Shown here: piece after piece, positions 9,337-18,901 of the stretch | Layout of the letters: each line of letters opens with the position of its first letter | Numbering within the stretch: the stretch's first letter is position 1 | Origin: Pseudoalteromonas sp. SMS1 | Lineage (GTDB): Bacteria > Pseudomonadota > Gammaproteobacteria > Enterobacterales > Alteromonadaceae | Reading direction: 5' to 3' | Assembly: GCF_021530565.1 (NCBI RefSeq) | Contig: NZ_JAKGBI010000003.1 | Span: forward strand, 310,001-374,000 | DNA length: 64,000 bases | Notes under the pieces: generated by a model | The model's database searches: none | What the model was told of the DNA's origin: nothing | What the model saw: the letters and a program-made list of their open reading frames with translations, nothing else | Position numbers and translations under genes: made by a program

Positions 9337-10209
9337 CTATGCGTCTCGCGCGATCAAGTAAAGTGCCAGCCCCGTGAGTAAAAAAGCGGGCGTACAAGCC
9401 ATGAATACACTCGCCTTTGAATCACCTTCAAACAGAATAACGAGCACTGGGACCAGATAGGTGGCGGCTATAAATGCATTGGGACTCAGGGATTTGAGTA
9501 AATACTGCTGCAAAAAGAAAGTGCCCAAAGTCGTGAAAAGCGTTAAGTACATAATACTAAACCAAAATAGTTCACTACCTTTGGTGATATCTTGAGGTGA
9601 ATTCGATAAGAAAAGAAATGGCAGTAATAACACACAACCCAAGGAGAGAATGAAAAAGCTACTCAACAAAGCGGGCTGATCACTCGCCCACTTTTTTGTG
9701 AGTACAACATGTACTGCGAGACTGAAGCAAGAGAGTAGGAATAGGGTGTCGCCTTCAAACCACTCTGTTAAATTCACCATTTTGTTATTTGCCGCGAGTA
9801 ACGTCCAAATAGCCCCGCACACGCCCAGTAGAAAGCCGAGTAATTGCATTGCTTTTGGCACTACTTTCAACAATAAGTAACTGAGTAATACACATAGTAG
9901 CGGGAGCACGGTATATATAACAGCAGTCCGCTGAGCGGTAGTGGTTTTGAGAGATTCGAACAATCCAACAAAGAAAAGTACGAGAAACAAACTGATTGTC
10001 CCATACTGAAGCAGCTGCATACGGCCAATTTTAAAACCAGATCTGATCCCTACAATGGGCAACAGGCATAGGCTAGTAATAAAAAAGCGCAGCCATGTGG
10101 CAACGATTGGTGACGCGTAAGGCAATACGTACTCTGAAACTACAAATGAGGAAGCCAATAGGCTAACCCATAACAATAACAAAAATTTGTGTAAGTGATG
10201 GGTATGCAT
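9337..10209 (-). CDS. EamA/DMT-family transporter
   Basis: 290 residues, ten predicted membrane helices in two EamA repeats, the normal size for drug/metabolite exporters. The first repeat carries VATWLRFFITSLCLLPI and the second LFTTLGTFFLQQYLLKSLSPNAFIAATYLVPVL, both characteristic of the family. It is in the inner membrane and probably exports a small amphiphilic compound; the substrate is unknown. It lies between the N-acetyltransferase gene (15 nt upstream) and the Crp-family regulator (1 nt downstream), so the three probably form one operon for handling a xenobiotic or metabolite. Confidence 0.85.
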   Translation of the reverse strand: MHTHHLHKFLLLLWVSLLASSFVVSEYVLPYASPIVATWLRFFITSLCLLPIVGIRSGFKIGRMQLLQYGTISLFLVLFFVGLFESLKTTTAQRTAVIYTVLPLLCVLLSYLLLKVVPKAMQLLGFLLGVCGAIWTLLAANNKMVNLTEWFEGDTLFLLSCFSLAVHVVLTKKWASDQPALLSSFFILSLGCVLLLPFLFLSNSPQDITKGSELFWFSIMYLTLFTTLGTFFLQQYLLKSLSPNAFIAATYLVPVLVILFEGDSKASVFMACTPAFLLTGLALYLIARDA

Positions 10210-10224
10210 CAGTCTCCCCTTATT

Positions 10225-11037
10225 TTATGGTGTCGGCTGCACGTACTTTCTGAAAAGATATGTCGAGACCGCAAAGTCCAAGTTGAGGTGGAAAAGGTCA
10301 TTTAATAGTTGATGTAGTTGTTTTTCACTGGTGATGGTGGTGATCTCTTTGTGATGTGGCGTGATATGGTGGTATTGCTGATTTCTGAGAGAGTGTGTTA
10401 CGTAGAGCGTTTTTTGACTGACAACTAAATTATTCACAAAGGCGGCATCGGGGTGTGCATGTGAGTAAAAGTGGCTTAAGTCACAGTCTGCTTCCGTAAA
10501 GTGACCCAACTCAAAAGTGTAGAGTGTGAAGAACATATCATCTTTTAAGATCTGAAAGTGATACTCTGTGCGTCTTTTTTGAAGTATTCGGAAGGTGTCA
10601 TTGCCTTGGCGTTGAGGCTTGTTTGGCACCAGTGCCAATGGATAAAGCGCGCCTTGAGGGCCAAATCCAACATCGATTACGTAGTGAGTCCCTTGATAGG
10701 TGACTAAGGTTGCTCTATGCGTGTTTGGTACATCAATATCGCGGTTATATACGACCCTAGCCAGCAGTCGCTTAACTTCAAAACCAAGGTTTTTCAGTAT
10801 GTGATATACCAGCTTATTGTGTTCAAAACAGTATCCACCGCGTCGCTTCGCAATGAGTTTATTGAATAAGTGTGGCAAATCCAAAGGCATAGGCTGATTG
10901 AGCAAGACCGAAATACTGTTAAAGCTATAGTGAGCAATATGCGCGCGTTGTAATTGATTTAAAAATGCGAGATCGAGCGTGTCGTTCGAGAGGCCTAACT
11001 CTGCTAAGTATCGCTGTGTAATCTGAGAGATGTTCAT
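10225..11037 (-). CDS. Arylamine N-acetyltransferase
   Basis: 270 residues, typical for bacterial NAT enzymes, which transfer acetyl from acetyl-CoA to arylamines and hydrazines. The catalytic triad is visible at canonical spacing: Cys70 in RRGGYCFEHN, His107 in NTHRATLV and Asp122 in YVIDVGFGP. It is the first gene of the minus-strand group with an EamA exporter and a Crp-family regulator, which would fit modification and export of an aromatic amine (inference). AGCTTCC precedes the ATG on the coding strand, a weak ribosome-binding site. Confidence 0.93.
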   Translation of the reverse strand: MNISQITQRYLAELGLSNDTLDLAFLNQLQRAHIAHYSFNSISVLLNQPMPLDLPHLFNKLIAKRRGGYCFEHNKLVYHILKNLGFEVKRLLARVVYNRDIDVPNTHRATLVTYQGTHYVIDVGFGPQGALYPLALVPNKPQRQGNDTFRILQKRRTEYHFQILKDDMFFTLYTFELGHFTEADCDLSHFYSHAHPDAAFVNNLVVSQKTLYVTHSLRNQQYHHITPHHKEITTITSEKQLHQLLNDLFHLNLDFAVSTYLFRKYVQPTP

Positions 11038-11224
11038 AGGAAGCTCTTTGTCTTTTATATGGTCGCATCAAGGGTAAAGCGCATCACCCAGGTTGTAATG
11101 AACCGAGGTTTATTTCTGAAAAAAAGCACGGCAACTAAACCTCGGTTAATGCCTCATGGTAAGTCACATTCTATAGTGGGCACTCGGTAATACAGAGCAC
11201 AGAGCATAATCAAAGGAGAATCAT

Positions 11225-11866
11225 ATGCGTATTACAGTTTTTGGTGCGACAGGAAACATCGGCCAAGTGGTGGTGTCAGAGGCGCTTAAGCGTGGTCATC
11301 ATGTGGTGGCCGTGACGCGTGGCGCAATGAAAGCGGCCCAGTTACCCTGCGCTGCACACACCGTGGTAGGAGACGTAAACAATATTGCAGATGTCATTCG
11401 GTTGAGCCGAGGTCAAGACCTTGTGATAAGTGCAACCAGACCCGCAGCGGGCCAAGAGCAACAATTGGTCACTATTGCAGACACTTTATTGAATGGGCTT
11501 TTAGAAACGCGGACTCGATTGCTGCTTGTTGGTGGCGCGGCGTGCCTAACGGTACCCAACAGCGGAGGCCGGTTGGTGCTTGATGACGAGTCATTCGTTC
11601 CCAAACCGTGGAAAGCCATCGCACAAGCTTGTTTTGAGCAATATCAGCACTGTGTTTCACACAGTAATCAAAATTGGACCTATATGAGCCCTGCTGCATT
11701 AATTGGCCCAGGGAGGCGCACTGGCCAATTTAGAGTCAGCAATGGAGAGTTACTCATTGACAAACAAGGTAAGTCGCATATTTCTTGGCAAGACTTTGCC
11801 GTGGCGTTACTCGATGAGGCGCAGTCTCCGCAATTTTTGGCACAAAAATTTACGGTCGGGTACTAA
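11225..11866 (+). CDS. NAD(P)-binding SDR-like epimerase/reductase (YwnB/NmrA type)
   Basis: 213 residues. The N-terminal nucleotide-binding motif GATGNIGQVV is followed by a beta strand and a basic residue (VAVTR), which suggests NADPH. SATRP, LLVGGAA and MSPAALIGPGRRTGQFR are the conserved segments of the short atypical SDR group (NAD(P)H-binding). The substrate is unknown. GGAGAATC precedes the ATG. It is convergent with the AraC-type regulator gene, only 5 nt away; the C-terminus (QKFTVGY) is complete as in the family. Confidence 0.85.
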   Translation: MRITVFGATGNIGQVVVSEALKRGHHVVAVTRGAMKAAQLPCAAHTVVGDVNNIADVIRLSRGQDLVISATRPAAGQEQQLVTIADTLLNGLLETRTRLLLVGGAACLTVPNSGGRLVLDDESFVPKPWKAIAQACFEQYQHCVSHSNQNWTYMSPAALIGPGRRTGQFRVSNGELLIDKQGKSHISWQDFAVALLDEAQSPQFLAQKFTVGY

Positions 11867-11871
11867 CCTTC

Positions 11872-12663
11872 TCAGAGACAATGAGTCACTTTTGTTTGAA
11901 GTTCAGAGTGACGGTACCTATGTGGTGTACTCATAAAGAGAGATTTAAAAGCTTGAATATAAGCGGCATCCGATGCAAAGCCGAGGCTTAAAGCGATGTC
12001 ATTTATTGAGCGGCGCGTGGTGAGCAGCTCCAAAGACAATACCAGCCTTAAATGTTGACGCCATGCACTGAATGAGCGATTGAATTCTTTCGCAAATAAA
12101 CGACTCAAGGTGCGTTCAGAAGCACCTACGTGCGTTGCCCATTGGGCCAAGGTCAAGCGTGTTGAAGGCGCTTTAATCAACGCCTCAAAAATTGCCTGAA
12201 TGCGCCGGTCGGTTGGTAATAATAGCGGGATTTCATAGTGTAAAGCGGCCTTAACTTGATCATTTAACACACGTAATAAATTCGAGGTAGCTTCACTATC
12301 GGTATGTTCAGCTGTGTTGAGCAACAGCAGCACCAGTTCCTTAAGGAATGGCGTGACCAAACATGACTTTGGTGAGTGATCAAAGGGGGGTTGAGCTGCG
12401 GGGTTTAAATACAATGCGACAAACTCGGTATGGGTGATAGCCACGGATTTATGACAGATACCTGCTGGGATGTATAGTAGTGCATTGTGTGGGAGCACCA
12501 CACTGTGGCGTTCTATATCCGATTGCAATAATCCAGCAACTGGAAAAATTATTTGATGCCAACTGTGCTGGTGATAGTCATCGATGTAGCCAGCTGGCAT
12601 GTTGATGGTTTTCGCGACCAGAGGTTTTTGCGCATTGTTAGCGATAAGTGTATTGGCGTCCAT
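11872..12663 (-). CDS. AraC-family transcriptional regulator
   Basis: 263 residues. The N-terminal cupin-like sensor domain (HQHSWHQIIFPVAGLLQ; YIPAGICHKSV) is followed by two helix-turn-helix motifs in the C-terminal 90 residues (LAQWATHVGASERTLSRLFAKEF and INDIALSLGFASDAAYIQAFK). This domain order is common in regulators of efflux and metabolism genes. It is divergent from the glutamine amidotransferase-like gene (gap about 100 nt), which is a plausible target. Confidence 0.9.
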   Translation of the reverse strand: MDANTLIANNAQKPLVAKTINMPAGYIDDYHQHSWHQIIFPVAGLLQSDIERHSVVLPHNALLYIPAGICHKSVAITHTEFVALYLNPAAQPPFDHSPKSCLVTPFLKELVLLLLNTAEHTDSEATSNLLRVLNDQVKAALHYEIPLLLPTDRRIQAIFEALIKAPSTRLTLAQWATHVGASERTLSRLFAKEFNRSFSAWRQHLRLVLSLELLTTRRSINDIALSLGFASDAAYIQAFKSLFMSTPHRYRHSELQTKVTHCL

Positions 12664-12764
12664 GCATGGCGGATTTTATATATTTTATGTCTTATAGCTT
12701 AAACTAAGCCAATGCAAATTGTTATACGATGACCTTATATTTATTTAAAAAGGGTGGGTTAGAT

Positions 12765-13502
12765 ATGCATCTTCATTTTGTCATTCATGAACATTTTGAG
12801 GCGCCGGGTGCCTTTGAATTATGGGCATGGCAGGCGCAGCATCAAGTAAGTTATTCTCGTCTATATCAAGGAGACACACTACCAAGTAATGCCAATGGAC
12901 TTGATATGCTGGTGGTCATGGGTGGACCGCAAAGCCCGGCAACGACAGTCGCGCAATGTGCGCACTTCGACTCAAAAGCTGAACAGGCTTTGATCTTGCA
13001 ATGTATTGAAGCGGGCAAGTTTGTGATTGGTGTGTGTTTGGGGGCTCAGTTGATCGGTGAAGCGCTGGGGGCTCCCCACCAATCAAGCCCTGAAAGAGAG
13101 ATAGGTAAATATCCAATCCACTTAACTGCGGCGGCAAGCACACATCCGCTTGTCAGTCATTTTGGTGATACGTTAGAGGTGGCGCACTGGCATAGTGACA
13201 TGCCAGGTCTCACATCAGAGGCGAGTGTCTTGGCTTACAGCGAAGGTTGTCCAAGGCAAATTATTCAATATCAAGATAGGGTGTTTGGTTTTCAATGTCA
13301 TATGGAGTTCAATACTGACTTGGTTCAGCAGCTTAGTGACCATGAAGATTTTAGCCAAGCTGACCAACAGCCTTTCGTTCAAACGCCAGATGCATTATTG
13401 AATCAAGATTACACACACATGAACGGCATGCTGTATATCTTTTTGGATAAGCTTACAGCGCCAACAGCACGCGGTTTGCATCTTGACAGTGCTGATTTAT
13501 AG
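12765..13502 (+). CDS. Class I glutamine amidotransferase-like protein
   Basis: 245 residues from ATG 12765, chosen because AGGG/GGTGGG lies about 8 nt upstream; an earlier ATG at 12729 has none. It has a single GATase-1 domain with MGGPQSP, the nucleophile Cys91 in VIGVCLGAQLIGEALGA, and the catalytic His in GFQCHMEF. There is no synthetase domain, so it belongs to the stand-alone GMP-synthase-like group, some of which hydrolyse gamma-glutamyl compounds. The exact reaction is unknown. The divergent AraC gene may control it. Confidence 0.86.
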   Translation: MHLHFVIHEHFEAPGAFELWAWQAQHQVSYSRLYQGDTLPSNANGLDMLVVMGGPQSPATTVAQCAHFDSKAEQALILQCIEAGKFVIGVCLGAQLIGEALGAPHQSSPEREIGKYPIHLTAAASTHPLVSHFGDTLEVAHWHSDMPGLTSEASVLAYSEGCPRQIIQYQDRVFGFQCHMEFNTDLVQQLSDHEDFSQADQQPFVQTPDALLNQDYTHMNGMLYIFLDKLTAPTARGLHLDSADL

Positions 13503-13561
13503 CTCAACTGATTAAATGTGATTATACTGCGCTTGTCGTTGTATTTACTGGTCAAACAAAA

Positions 13562-14047
13562 ATGGAAAAGTACGAAGAACTCTTGGTGTCGATAAGAAAA
13601 GTAATTCGCGCCATAGATTTACATTCAAAGCAGTTAAATAAGTCGTCGGGCTTGACTGGACCGCAGCTGCTTATTATGCAAGAAATAGCTCGAGTAAAAG
13701 GGGTGACAGCTAGTCAAATCGCAAAAAATGTCAATTTAAGTGCGGCGACAGTGACAAATATTCTTGATCGCTTAGAGAGTAGAAACCTCGTTGAGCGTGT
13801 ACGCAGTTCGCAAGATAAAAGGCGCGTGAGTTTGTTTTTGTCTCAACAGGGCAAAAGTTTATTGATCGATGCGCCACAACCGCTACAGGAACATTTCATT
13901 CAAAACTTTTGTGAGTTAGAGGCATGGGAGCAATCTCTATTGCTGTCGTCGATGCAGCGTATAGCGACAATGATGGATGCAAATGAACTCGACGCGGCAC
14001 CCGTTTTAGAAATTGCACCAATGAGCCAAAATGAATCTGGCAAATAA
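13562..14047 (+). CDS. MarR-family transcriptional regulator
   Basis: 161 residues with the winged helix MarR fold: ITASQIAKNV-like recognition region (VTASQIAKNVNLSAATVTNILDRLE) followed by the wing DKRRVSLFLSQQGK. It acts as a dimeric DNA-binding repressor, usually of transport or stress genes, released by small ligands. It is convergent with the BCCT carrier and 59 nt downstream of the amidotransferase gene. BetT-type carriers in marine bacteria are often near such regulators, but control of either neighbour is only a guess. Confidence 0.88.
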   Translation: MEKYEELLVSIRKVIRAIDLHSKQLNKSSGLTGPQLLIMQEIARVKGVTASQIAKNVNLSAATVTNILDRLESRNLVERVRSSQDKRRVSLFLSQQGKSLLIDAPQPLQEHFIQNFCELEAWEQSLLLSSMQRIATMMDANELDAAPVLEIAPMSQNESGK

Positions 14048-14050
14048 CCC

Positions 14051-14074
14051 AATGTGCTACTCGCGTAGCACATT
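14051..14074. terminator. Hairpin between MarR gene and convergent BCCT gene
   Basis: A perfect 10-bp inverted repeat (AATGTGCTAC / GTAGCACATT) with a TCGC loop. It overlaps the last codons of the BCCT gene, and no long T tract follows on either strand. Confidence 0.5.
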
Positions 14075-16009
14075 TAAAAAGTGTAGATGTTTCTGATACT
14101 GAGATAATACGTCATTGATTATGGCTGTCTCTGACCAGCCCATAATGTCGTAATTTTGCCCACCTTCACTTAAATACACTTCTGCACAATAATATGAATC
14201 ATTGTCGGTTACATCGCTCTGCGTAAAGTCGGGTTGTAAGCGTTTGTTTTTATAGACACCATATATAAAATCGTGCTCATCACCATGATGCACAGTTAAC
14301 ACAATGGCGGAGTTTTTCACTGTCACTTCAGCATCCACTTGGTTGTTGTCAAATTCATCTCTGATTTTTTTCAATGCGGGTTTAACTTCTTTTAAGATGA
14401 ATTTATCTACTTTCCCTTTAGCTGGTGTGGCAATGAGTAACGCGAGACTTTCTTGCCAAGTTTGTTCGTCATTGACCTGATTTTCAAAAGTCATTGGCAT
14501 CGTTTGTGCGCTACGTTTGGTATCGTCGATTCGAAGTGCTTTGATCAGGCCATAACAGGCAATCAATAACACCACAGAAAACGGTAGGGCACTCACAATC
14601 GTGAGGGTTTGTAGAGCGTCTAAACCACCAGCAAGGCTCAGCGCTGCTGCGACGACGCCAACACCGATGGACCAAAATAACCGCTGCCACAATGGGGTAT
14701 TGTTGTTGCCATTTGAACACAGCATATCAATGACCATCGCCCCCGAGTCGCATGACGTCACAAAAAATACCACAATCATAATAATCGAAAGACCAATTAA
14801 GAACTGTGATAGCGGGTAGTTTTCTAAAAATACGAATAAAGCAACTGCTGAGTTATTACTCACCATTTGTGAAATATTGGTAAGCCCTTGCTCAAAAATC
14901 ATCGCCAGCGCAGAGTTGCCAAAAATCGTCATCCATAACAGCGTAAAAGCTGTGGGAATGCATGTGACGCCAATCACAAACTCGCGAATAGTACGTCCCT
15001 TAGAAATACGCGCGATAAAGAGTCCTACAAAGGGCGCCCAGGCGAGCCACCAACCCCAATAAAAAATCGTCCAGCCACCTATCCAGTCTTTCTTTTCATA
15101 GGCAAATAAATTGAAGGTCGTTGATACGATGTCAGAGAGGTATTCACCCACATTCTGAACATAAGCTTGCAGTAAAAACACACTTGGACCAATCAAAAAG
15201 ATTAAGCCCAAAAGCACCACGGCTAAGATCATATTGGTCTGAGATAAAATTTTAATGCCTTTGTCTAGCCCAGTTGCTACGGAAATGGATGCCAGTGTTG
15301 TAATCGTAACCATGATCAATACTTGGTTGAGTGTGCTTATCTCAATAGAAAATAGGTAAGCCAACCCAGAGTTGACCTGTGCAGCGCCTAACCCAAGTGA
15401 GGTTGCGACACCAAACACCGTGCCAACGACAGCAAAAATATCAACGGCATGCCCGGCCCAGCCATTTATTTTATCACCAATGATCGGGTACAACGCTGAC
15501 CGCAGCGTGAGGGGGAGGCTGTGCCGATAGCTAAAGTAAGCAAGGATCATAGCAACAATGGCATAAATGGCCCATGCGTGAAAACCCCAATGAAAAAATG
15601 TGATCTTCATGGCTTCTTTGATTGCTTCGAGAGAGCTGGCTTCTTGGGAAGGAGGGGAAACAAAGTGCATAACCGGTTCTGCCACACCAAAAAACATCAA
15701 GCCTATTCCCATACCCGCAGCAAACAGCATTGCAAGCCAAGTAGAGAAGCTATAGTCGGGATCGGAGTGGTCCGGTCCAAGCTTTATCTCACCAAAGCGA
15801 GATATGCTCAAATACAGTACCAGACCCAAAATAATGGCCACCGTTAAAACGAAAAACCAGCTTGCATTTTGGGTGATGGCTGACTGGGTGACAGAGAAGA
15901 TAGACGATGCCGTCGAAGGGCTGAGTACAGCAAAAATGACCAATGCCAGTACCATGGCCGACGAAGTATAGAATACAGGTAAGTTTAGAGACGAGTTGTC
16001 TTTGTTCAT
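14057..16009 (-). CDS. BCCT-family betaine/choline/carnitine transporter (BetT type)
   Basis: 650 residues from ATG 16009; a TTG at 16021 could extend it by four residues. Twelve membrane helices, with the family hallmark GMGIGLMFFGVAEPVMHF in helix 3 and WWLAWAPFVGLFIARISKGRTIREF in helices 8-9. The C-terminal soluble domain of about 130 residues ends in YDIMGWSETAIINDVLSQYQKHLHFL, typical of BetT-like carriers whose tail senses osmotic stress. It is probably a proton- or sodium-coupled importer of choline or glycine betaine for salt tolerance. No bet genes are adjacent, so the substrate is not settled. Confidence 0.9.
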   Translation of the reverse strand: MNKDNSSLNLPVFYTSSAMVLALVIFAVLSPSTASSIFSVTQSAITQNASWFFVLTVAIILGLVLYLSISRFGEIKLGPDHSDPDYSFSTWLAMLFAAGMGIGLMFFGVAEPVMHFVSPPSQEASSLEAIKEAMKITFFHWGFHAWAIYAIVAMILAYFSYRHSLPLTLRSALYPIIGDKINGWAGHAVDIFAVVGTVFGVATSLGLGAAQVNSGLAYLFSIEISTLNQVLIMVTITTLASISVATGLDKGIKILSQTNMILAVVLLGLIFLIGPSVFLLQAYVQNVGEYLSDIVSTTFNLFAYEKKDWIGGWTIFYWGWWLAWAPFVGLFIARISKGRTIREFVIGVTCIPTAFTLLWMTIFGNSALAMIFEQGLTNISQMVSNNSAVALFVFLENYPLSQFLIGLSIIMIVVFFVTSCDSGAMVIDMLCSNGNNNTPLWQRLFWSIGVGVVAAALSLAGGLDALQTLTIVSALPFSVVLLIACYGLIKALRIDDTKRSAQTMPMTFENQVNDEQTWQESLALLIATPAKGKVDKFILKEVKPALKKIRDEFDNNQVDAEVTVKNSAIVLTVHHGDEHDFIYGVYKNKRLQPDFTQSDVTDNDSYYCAEVYLSEGGQNYDIMGWSETAIINDVLSQYQKHLHFLNVLRE

Positions 16010-16286
16010 AATGAAACTCAATCTTTTAGATCACAAATTAATTTGAATTGACGCCATCGCACCTAAGCAGCGACTGGTTTCCCGTCTTTATGGGAGAGTG
16101 GTTGCTTGCTTATTGTGATATATAAAGCGCCAGTATTTTTAGAGCTCTAACATTTAGTAGTGTAACTTTTTGCCACGCAGAGATAAAGCCGCTATTGGCT
16201 TTAAGAAGGAGGTGGGCTGTAAAACGCATGGAGTGGCGTCCTTGTGGTGACTTAAATAGTTTTAGTTGAAACTAATTTTGTGATGG

Positions 16287-17153
16287 TTATTTATTCTCAG
16301 CGACAACCTGAAGTGCTGCACGTGCAGATTCTCGTAGCTGCTCCTCGAGTTTTTGCGTATAAAAGGGCGCATAACGTTGAATAATTTCGAGTCGTTTATT
16401 GGTTTGGTTGAGTTGGTCCAGTGCCAATTGCCACTGCGCAATAATATGGTCTGGGGTATCGAGCGAAAATGCCATATATAAGCCATGTGCGGGCAATGTA
16501 ATATTCATGGCCTTGAGGTGTGACAAGGGATGTCCTGCCGCACTGAGCACTTCTCGCGTATTCATGACCGACAACATAGTGCAATCGAAGCGGCTTTTTG
16601 GTTGCAATAGTAGTTGTATTGCACGCTCTTGGCTTTGCGTTTCATGAAATGGGATTTGGTGTTGAGTATAGAGTTCAGTGTCCCTCACTCTGTGTTGGGT
16701 AATGCAGGTGGCTTCGTTCTGTTTCACATCCTCCAGACTATTAAATTCTCTGGTATCTTTTGATCTTTGATAGAGTACCGGACCATCAAATAAAAACGGT
16801 CCGACCCATTTAAATCGAGCGAACCTGGCTGGGGTTTGGGCGACAATTAAGTGCGCTCGATGATACACTGTGGTTTGCCGATATTGCGCGCGTACGACTT
16901 TGGAGCCTTTTTCTAACATTTTGATCCCGCGAGCAAAGGAACTGATTTGAACGGAGTGCTTACGGCCATTGATCCGTTGTAACTCTTCGAAAATATCGAC
17001 GACAAACCCGCTTTGTACTTCCCCTTGTTCAGTTATGATAAACGGGTCAAGGGGGTGCATTGATACCAGTAATTTATGTCTCACATTTTGTGCGTTGGCA
17101 TGCTCGCTCATTACCCACAGGCACAAGAAAATAGTCAACCACTGTACTTTCAT
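16287..17153 (-). CDS. Periplasmic solute-binding (PBPb/SBP family 3-like) protein
   Basis: 288 residues with a signal peptide (MKVQWLTIFLCLWVMSEHANA). The mature part resembles the orphan family-3 binding-protein domain common in Alteromonadales (LDPFIITEQGEVQSGFVVDIFEEL near the N-terminus; ITLPAHGLYMAFS in the second lobe). There is no ABC transporter gene nearby, so it may be an orphan ligand binder or sensor accessory rather than part of an uptake system. It ends 276 nt before the BCCT gene start. Confidence 0.68.
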   Translation of the reverse strand: MKVQWLTIFLCLWVMSEHANAQNVRHKLLVSMHPLDPFIITEQGEVQSGFVVDIFEELQRINGRKHSVQISSFARGIKMLEKGSKVVRAQYRQTTVYHRAHLIVAQTPARFARFKWVGPFLFDGPVLYQRSKDTREFNSLEDVKQNEATCITQHRVRDTELYTQHQIPFHETQSQERAIQLLLQPKSRFDCTMLSVMNTREVLSAAGHPLSHLKAMNITLPAHGLYMAFSLDTPDHIIAQWQLALDQLNQTNKRLEIIQRYAPFYTQKLEEQLRESARAALQVVAENK

Positions 17154-17292
17154 AACGCTTAAAATTAATCCAACCTATGTATGAGTATTGTGTCCACAGG
17201 TTGATTTGTCTAATTTGGCGCATTTTAGAAATAGAATATGTGCTTTATGATGTCAGCGTAAATGGCTTGGCATTGAAGAAGGGCGTTGAATT

Positions 17293-17361
17293 ATGCGCAA
17301 GGCGCGTCCAATGGGACCAACCAAAGCAGAGGTTGCTGTCAGCTACGACGAGATGGACTAA
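17293..17361 (+). CDS. Possible 22-codon small protein (uncertain)
   Basis: A short frame starting MRKARPMGPTKAEVAVSYD and ending at TAA. AAGGG lies about 9 nt before the ATG, and the stop falls inside a perfect 10-bp hairpin (17352-17380). The composition is protein-like, but I recognise no family. It is convergent with gor. It could equally be chance. Confidence 0.22.
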   Translation: MRKARPMGPTKAEVAVSYDEMD

Positions 17362-17380
17362 GCATGAGTGTTAGTCCATC
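17352..17380. terminator. Hairpin downstream of gor
   Basis: A perfect 10-bp stem (GATGGACTAA / TTAGTCCATC) with a 9-nt loop, 11 nt past the gor stop. It lacks a T tract on the gor-coding strand, so it is either a stabiliser or a weak terminator. Confidence 0.4.
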
Positions 17381-17391
17381 GATAAAAACGC

Positions 17392-18750
17392 TTAGCGCAT
17401 AGTCACAAACTCTTCAGAGCCTGTTGGGTGAATCGCCACGACAGAGTCAAAGTCGGCTTTGGTTGCGCCCATTTTCATCGCAACACCAAAACCTTGGATC
17501 ATTTCATCAACGGCGAAACCAATACCGTGAAGTCCCACGATTTTCTCATCTGGGCCCGCGCAAACGAGCTTCATTCGACAAGGTTGACGGTGTTGAGTCA
17601 CTGCCGTGTACATGGCTGCGAAAGTTGAGTTGTACACTTTAACGTTGTCCTCACCATACTCTGCAATCGCTTGTGGCTCAGTAAGTCCAATGGTCCCAAT
17701 GGGTGGATGACTGAATACGACTGTTGGTACAAGACTGTAGTCCATTTTGGCATTCGGTAATTCTGGGTTGAATAGACGCTCAGCAAGCATACGACCGGCT
17801 TTGACAGCCACAGGCGTTAACTCGATACCGCCTTCCATGATATCACCAAGCGCATAAATACCAGACACGGAGGTATTTTGCCACTCGTCAACTTTGACAT
17901 AGCCCTTGTCTGTGGTTTCAACATCCGTTGCAGCCAAATTGATTCTATCTGTAACAGGTTCACGGCCGATTGCCCAAATGACCTGATCTACAGTATGTGA
18001 CTCACCGTTTTCAAGATGCAGAGTCACCGAGCCATCTTCTTCTTTGATAAGCTCCTTAGGTGTTGCATGGGTATGTAAGCTCGGCCCTTCTTTTTCCATC
18101 ACTTCAGTCAGTGTTTCAACGACCATAGGGTCAAAATTACGCAATGGCGCATGTTTACGCACAAACAAGTGGGTCTCAGTACCTAAACTGTGCAGTACAC
18201 CAGCTAATTCAACAGCGATGTAGCCTGCGCCAATAACAGCAACGCGGCGTGGCTGTTCGTTTAGTTCAAAGAAGCCATTTGAGTCGATGCCGTATTCCGC
18301 GCCTGGAATGTTTGGAATACTCGGGCGACCACCTACGGCAATACAAATATGGTCTGCAGTATATTGCTCGCCATTGACTTCAATGGTTTTATTATCAATG
18401 AACTTGGCAAAACCATTGATCACCGTGACGCCATTACTGGCAAGGTATTTATTGTAACCCTGATGAATACGGCCAATATAAGCTTCACGACTTTCGACTA
18501 ATTTAGCCCAGTTAAAGTTTTTAAGCTCAACATCAAAGCCGTAGTCTGGTGCATATAGTTTAATGGCTTCAGCGACTTGAGCCCCATGCCACATTACCTT
18601 TTTAGGTACACATCCTACGTTCACACACGTGCCACCCATATGCTTTGCTTCGACAAGTGCGACTTTTGCGCCACGCATTGCCGCACGGTTAGCCGATGCG
18701 ATGCCGCCACTGCCACCACCAATGGCAATGTAGTCAAAATGTTGAGCCAT
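17392..18750 (-). CDS. gor: Glutathione-disulfide reductase
   Basis: 452 residues (E. coli Gor has 450). A flavoprotein that reduces GSSG with NADPH. It has the FAD motif [10 protein letters not shown] (residues 11-20), the redox pair Cys42 and Cys47 in [13 protein letters not shown], the NADP domain motif [13 protein letters not shown] with Arg in FVRKHAPLR, and the C-terminal catalytic His in HPTGSEEFV. It maintains GSH for glutaredoxin 3. It is divergent from prlC, as often seen near prlC/rsmJ in gammaproteobacteria. Confidence 0.96.
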   Translation of the reverse strand: MAQHFDYIAIGGGSGGIASANRAAMRGAKVALVEAKHMGGTCVNVGCVPKKVMWHGAQVAEAIKLYAPDYGFDVELKNFNWAKLVESREAYIGRIHQGYNKYLASNGVTVINGFAKFIDNKTIEVNGEQYTADHICIAVGGRPSIPNIPGAEYGIDSNGFFELNEQPRRVAVIGAGYIAVELAGVLHSLGTETHLFVRKHAPLRNFDPMVVETLTEVMEKEGPSLHTHATPKELIKEEDGSVTLHLENGESHTVDQVIWAIGREPVTDRINLAATDVETTDKGYVKVDEWQNTSVSGIYALGDIMEGGIELTPVAVKAGRMLAERLFNPELPNAKMDYSLVPTVVFSHPPIGTIGLTEPQAIAEYGEDNVKVYNSTFAAMYTAVTQHRQPCRMKLVCAGPDEKIVGLHGIGFAVDEMIQGFGVAMKMGATKADFDSVVAIHPTGSEEFVTMR

Positions 18751-18901
18751 AATTTTTCCTCTTCTGAATTCGCTGAACTAGTCTTATATGACAGGCTAAA
18801 TACGTCATAACTTTCAACTAGGTTAGTAAGTTTTACTTGTATTTGCGCTATTAGCCCCTATTTCAAGTTTAATTAGGAAATAAAAATTGAAGAGAGACAC
18901 T

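Noticed and set aside
15521..15847. 108-codon open frame antisense to the BCCT gene
   Set aside because: It lies fully inside a well-supported gene, lacks a ribosome-binding site and has no recognisable motif.
16206..16270. GGAGGT followed by a 13-codon frame starting MEWRPCGDL
   Set aside because: Spacing of 14 nt is too long and the frame too short to support; it lies in the untranslated space after the binding-protein gene.
17177..17374. 65-codon frame starting MYEYCVHRL upstream of gor
   Set aside because: No ribosome-binding site and no protein-like pattern over most of its length; the overlapping 22-codon frame is the better candidate.
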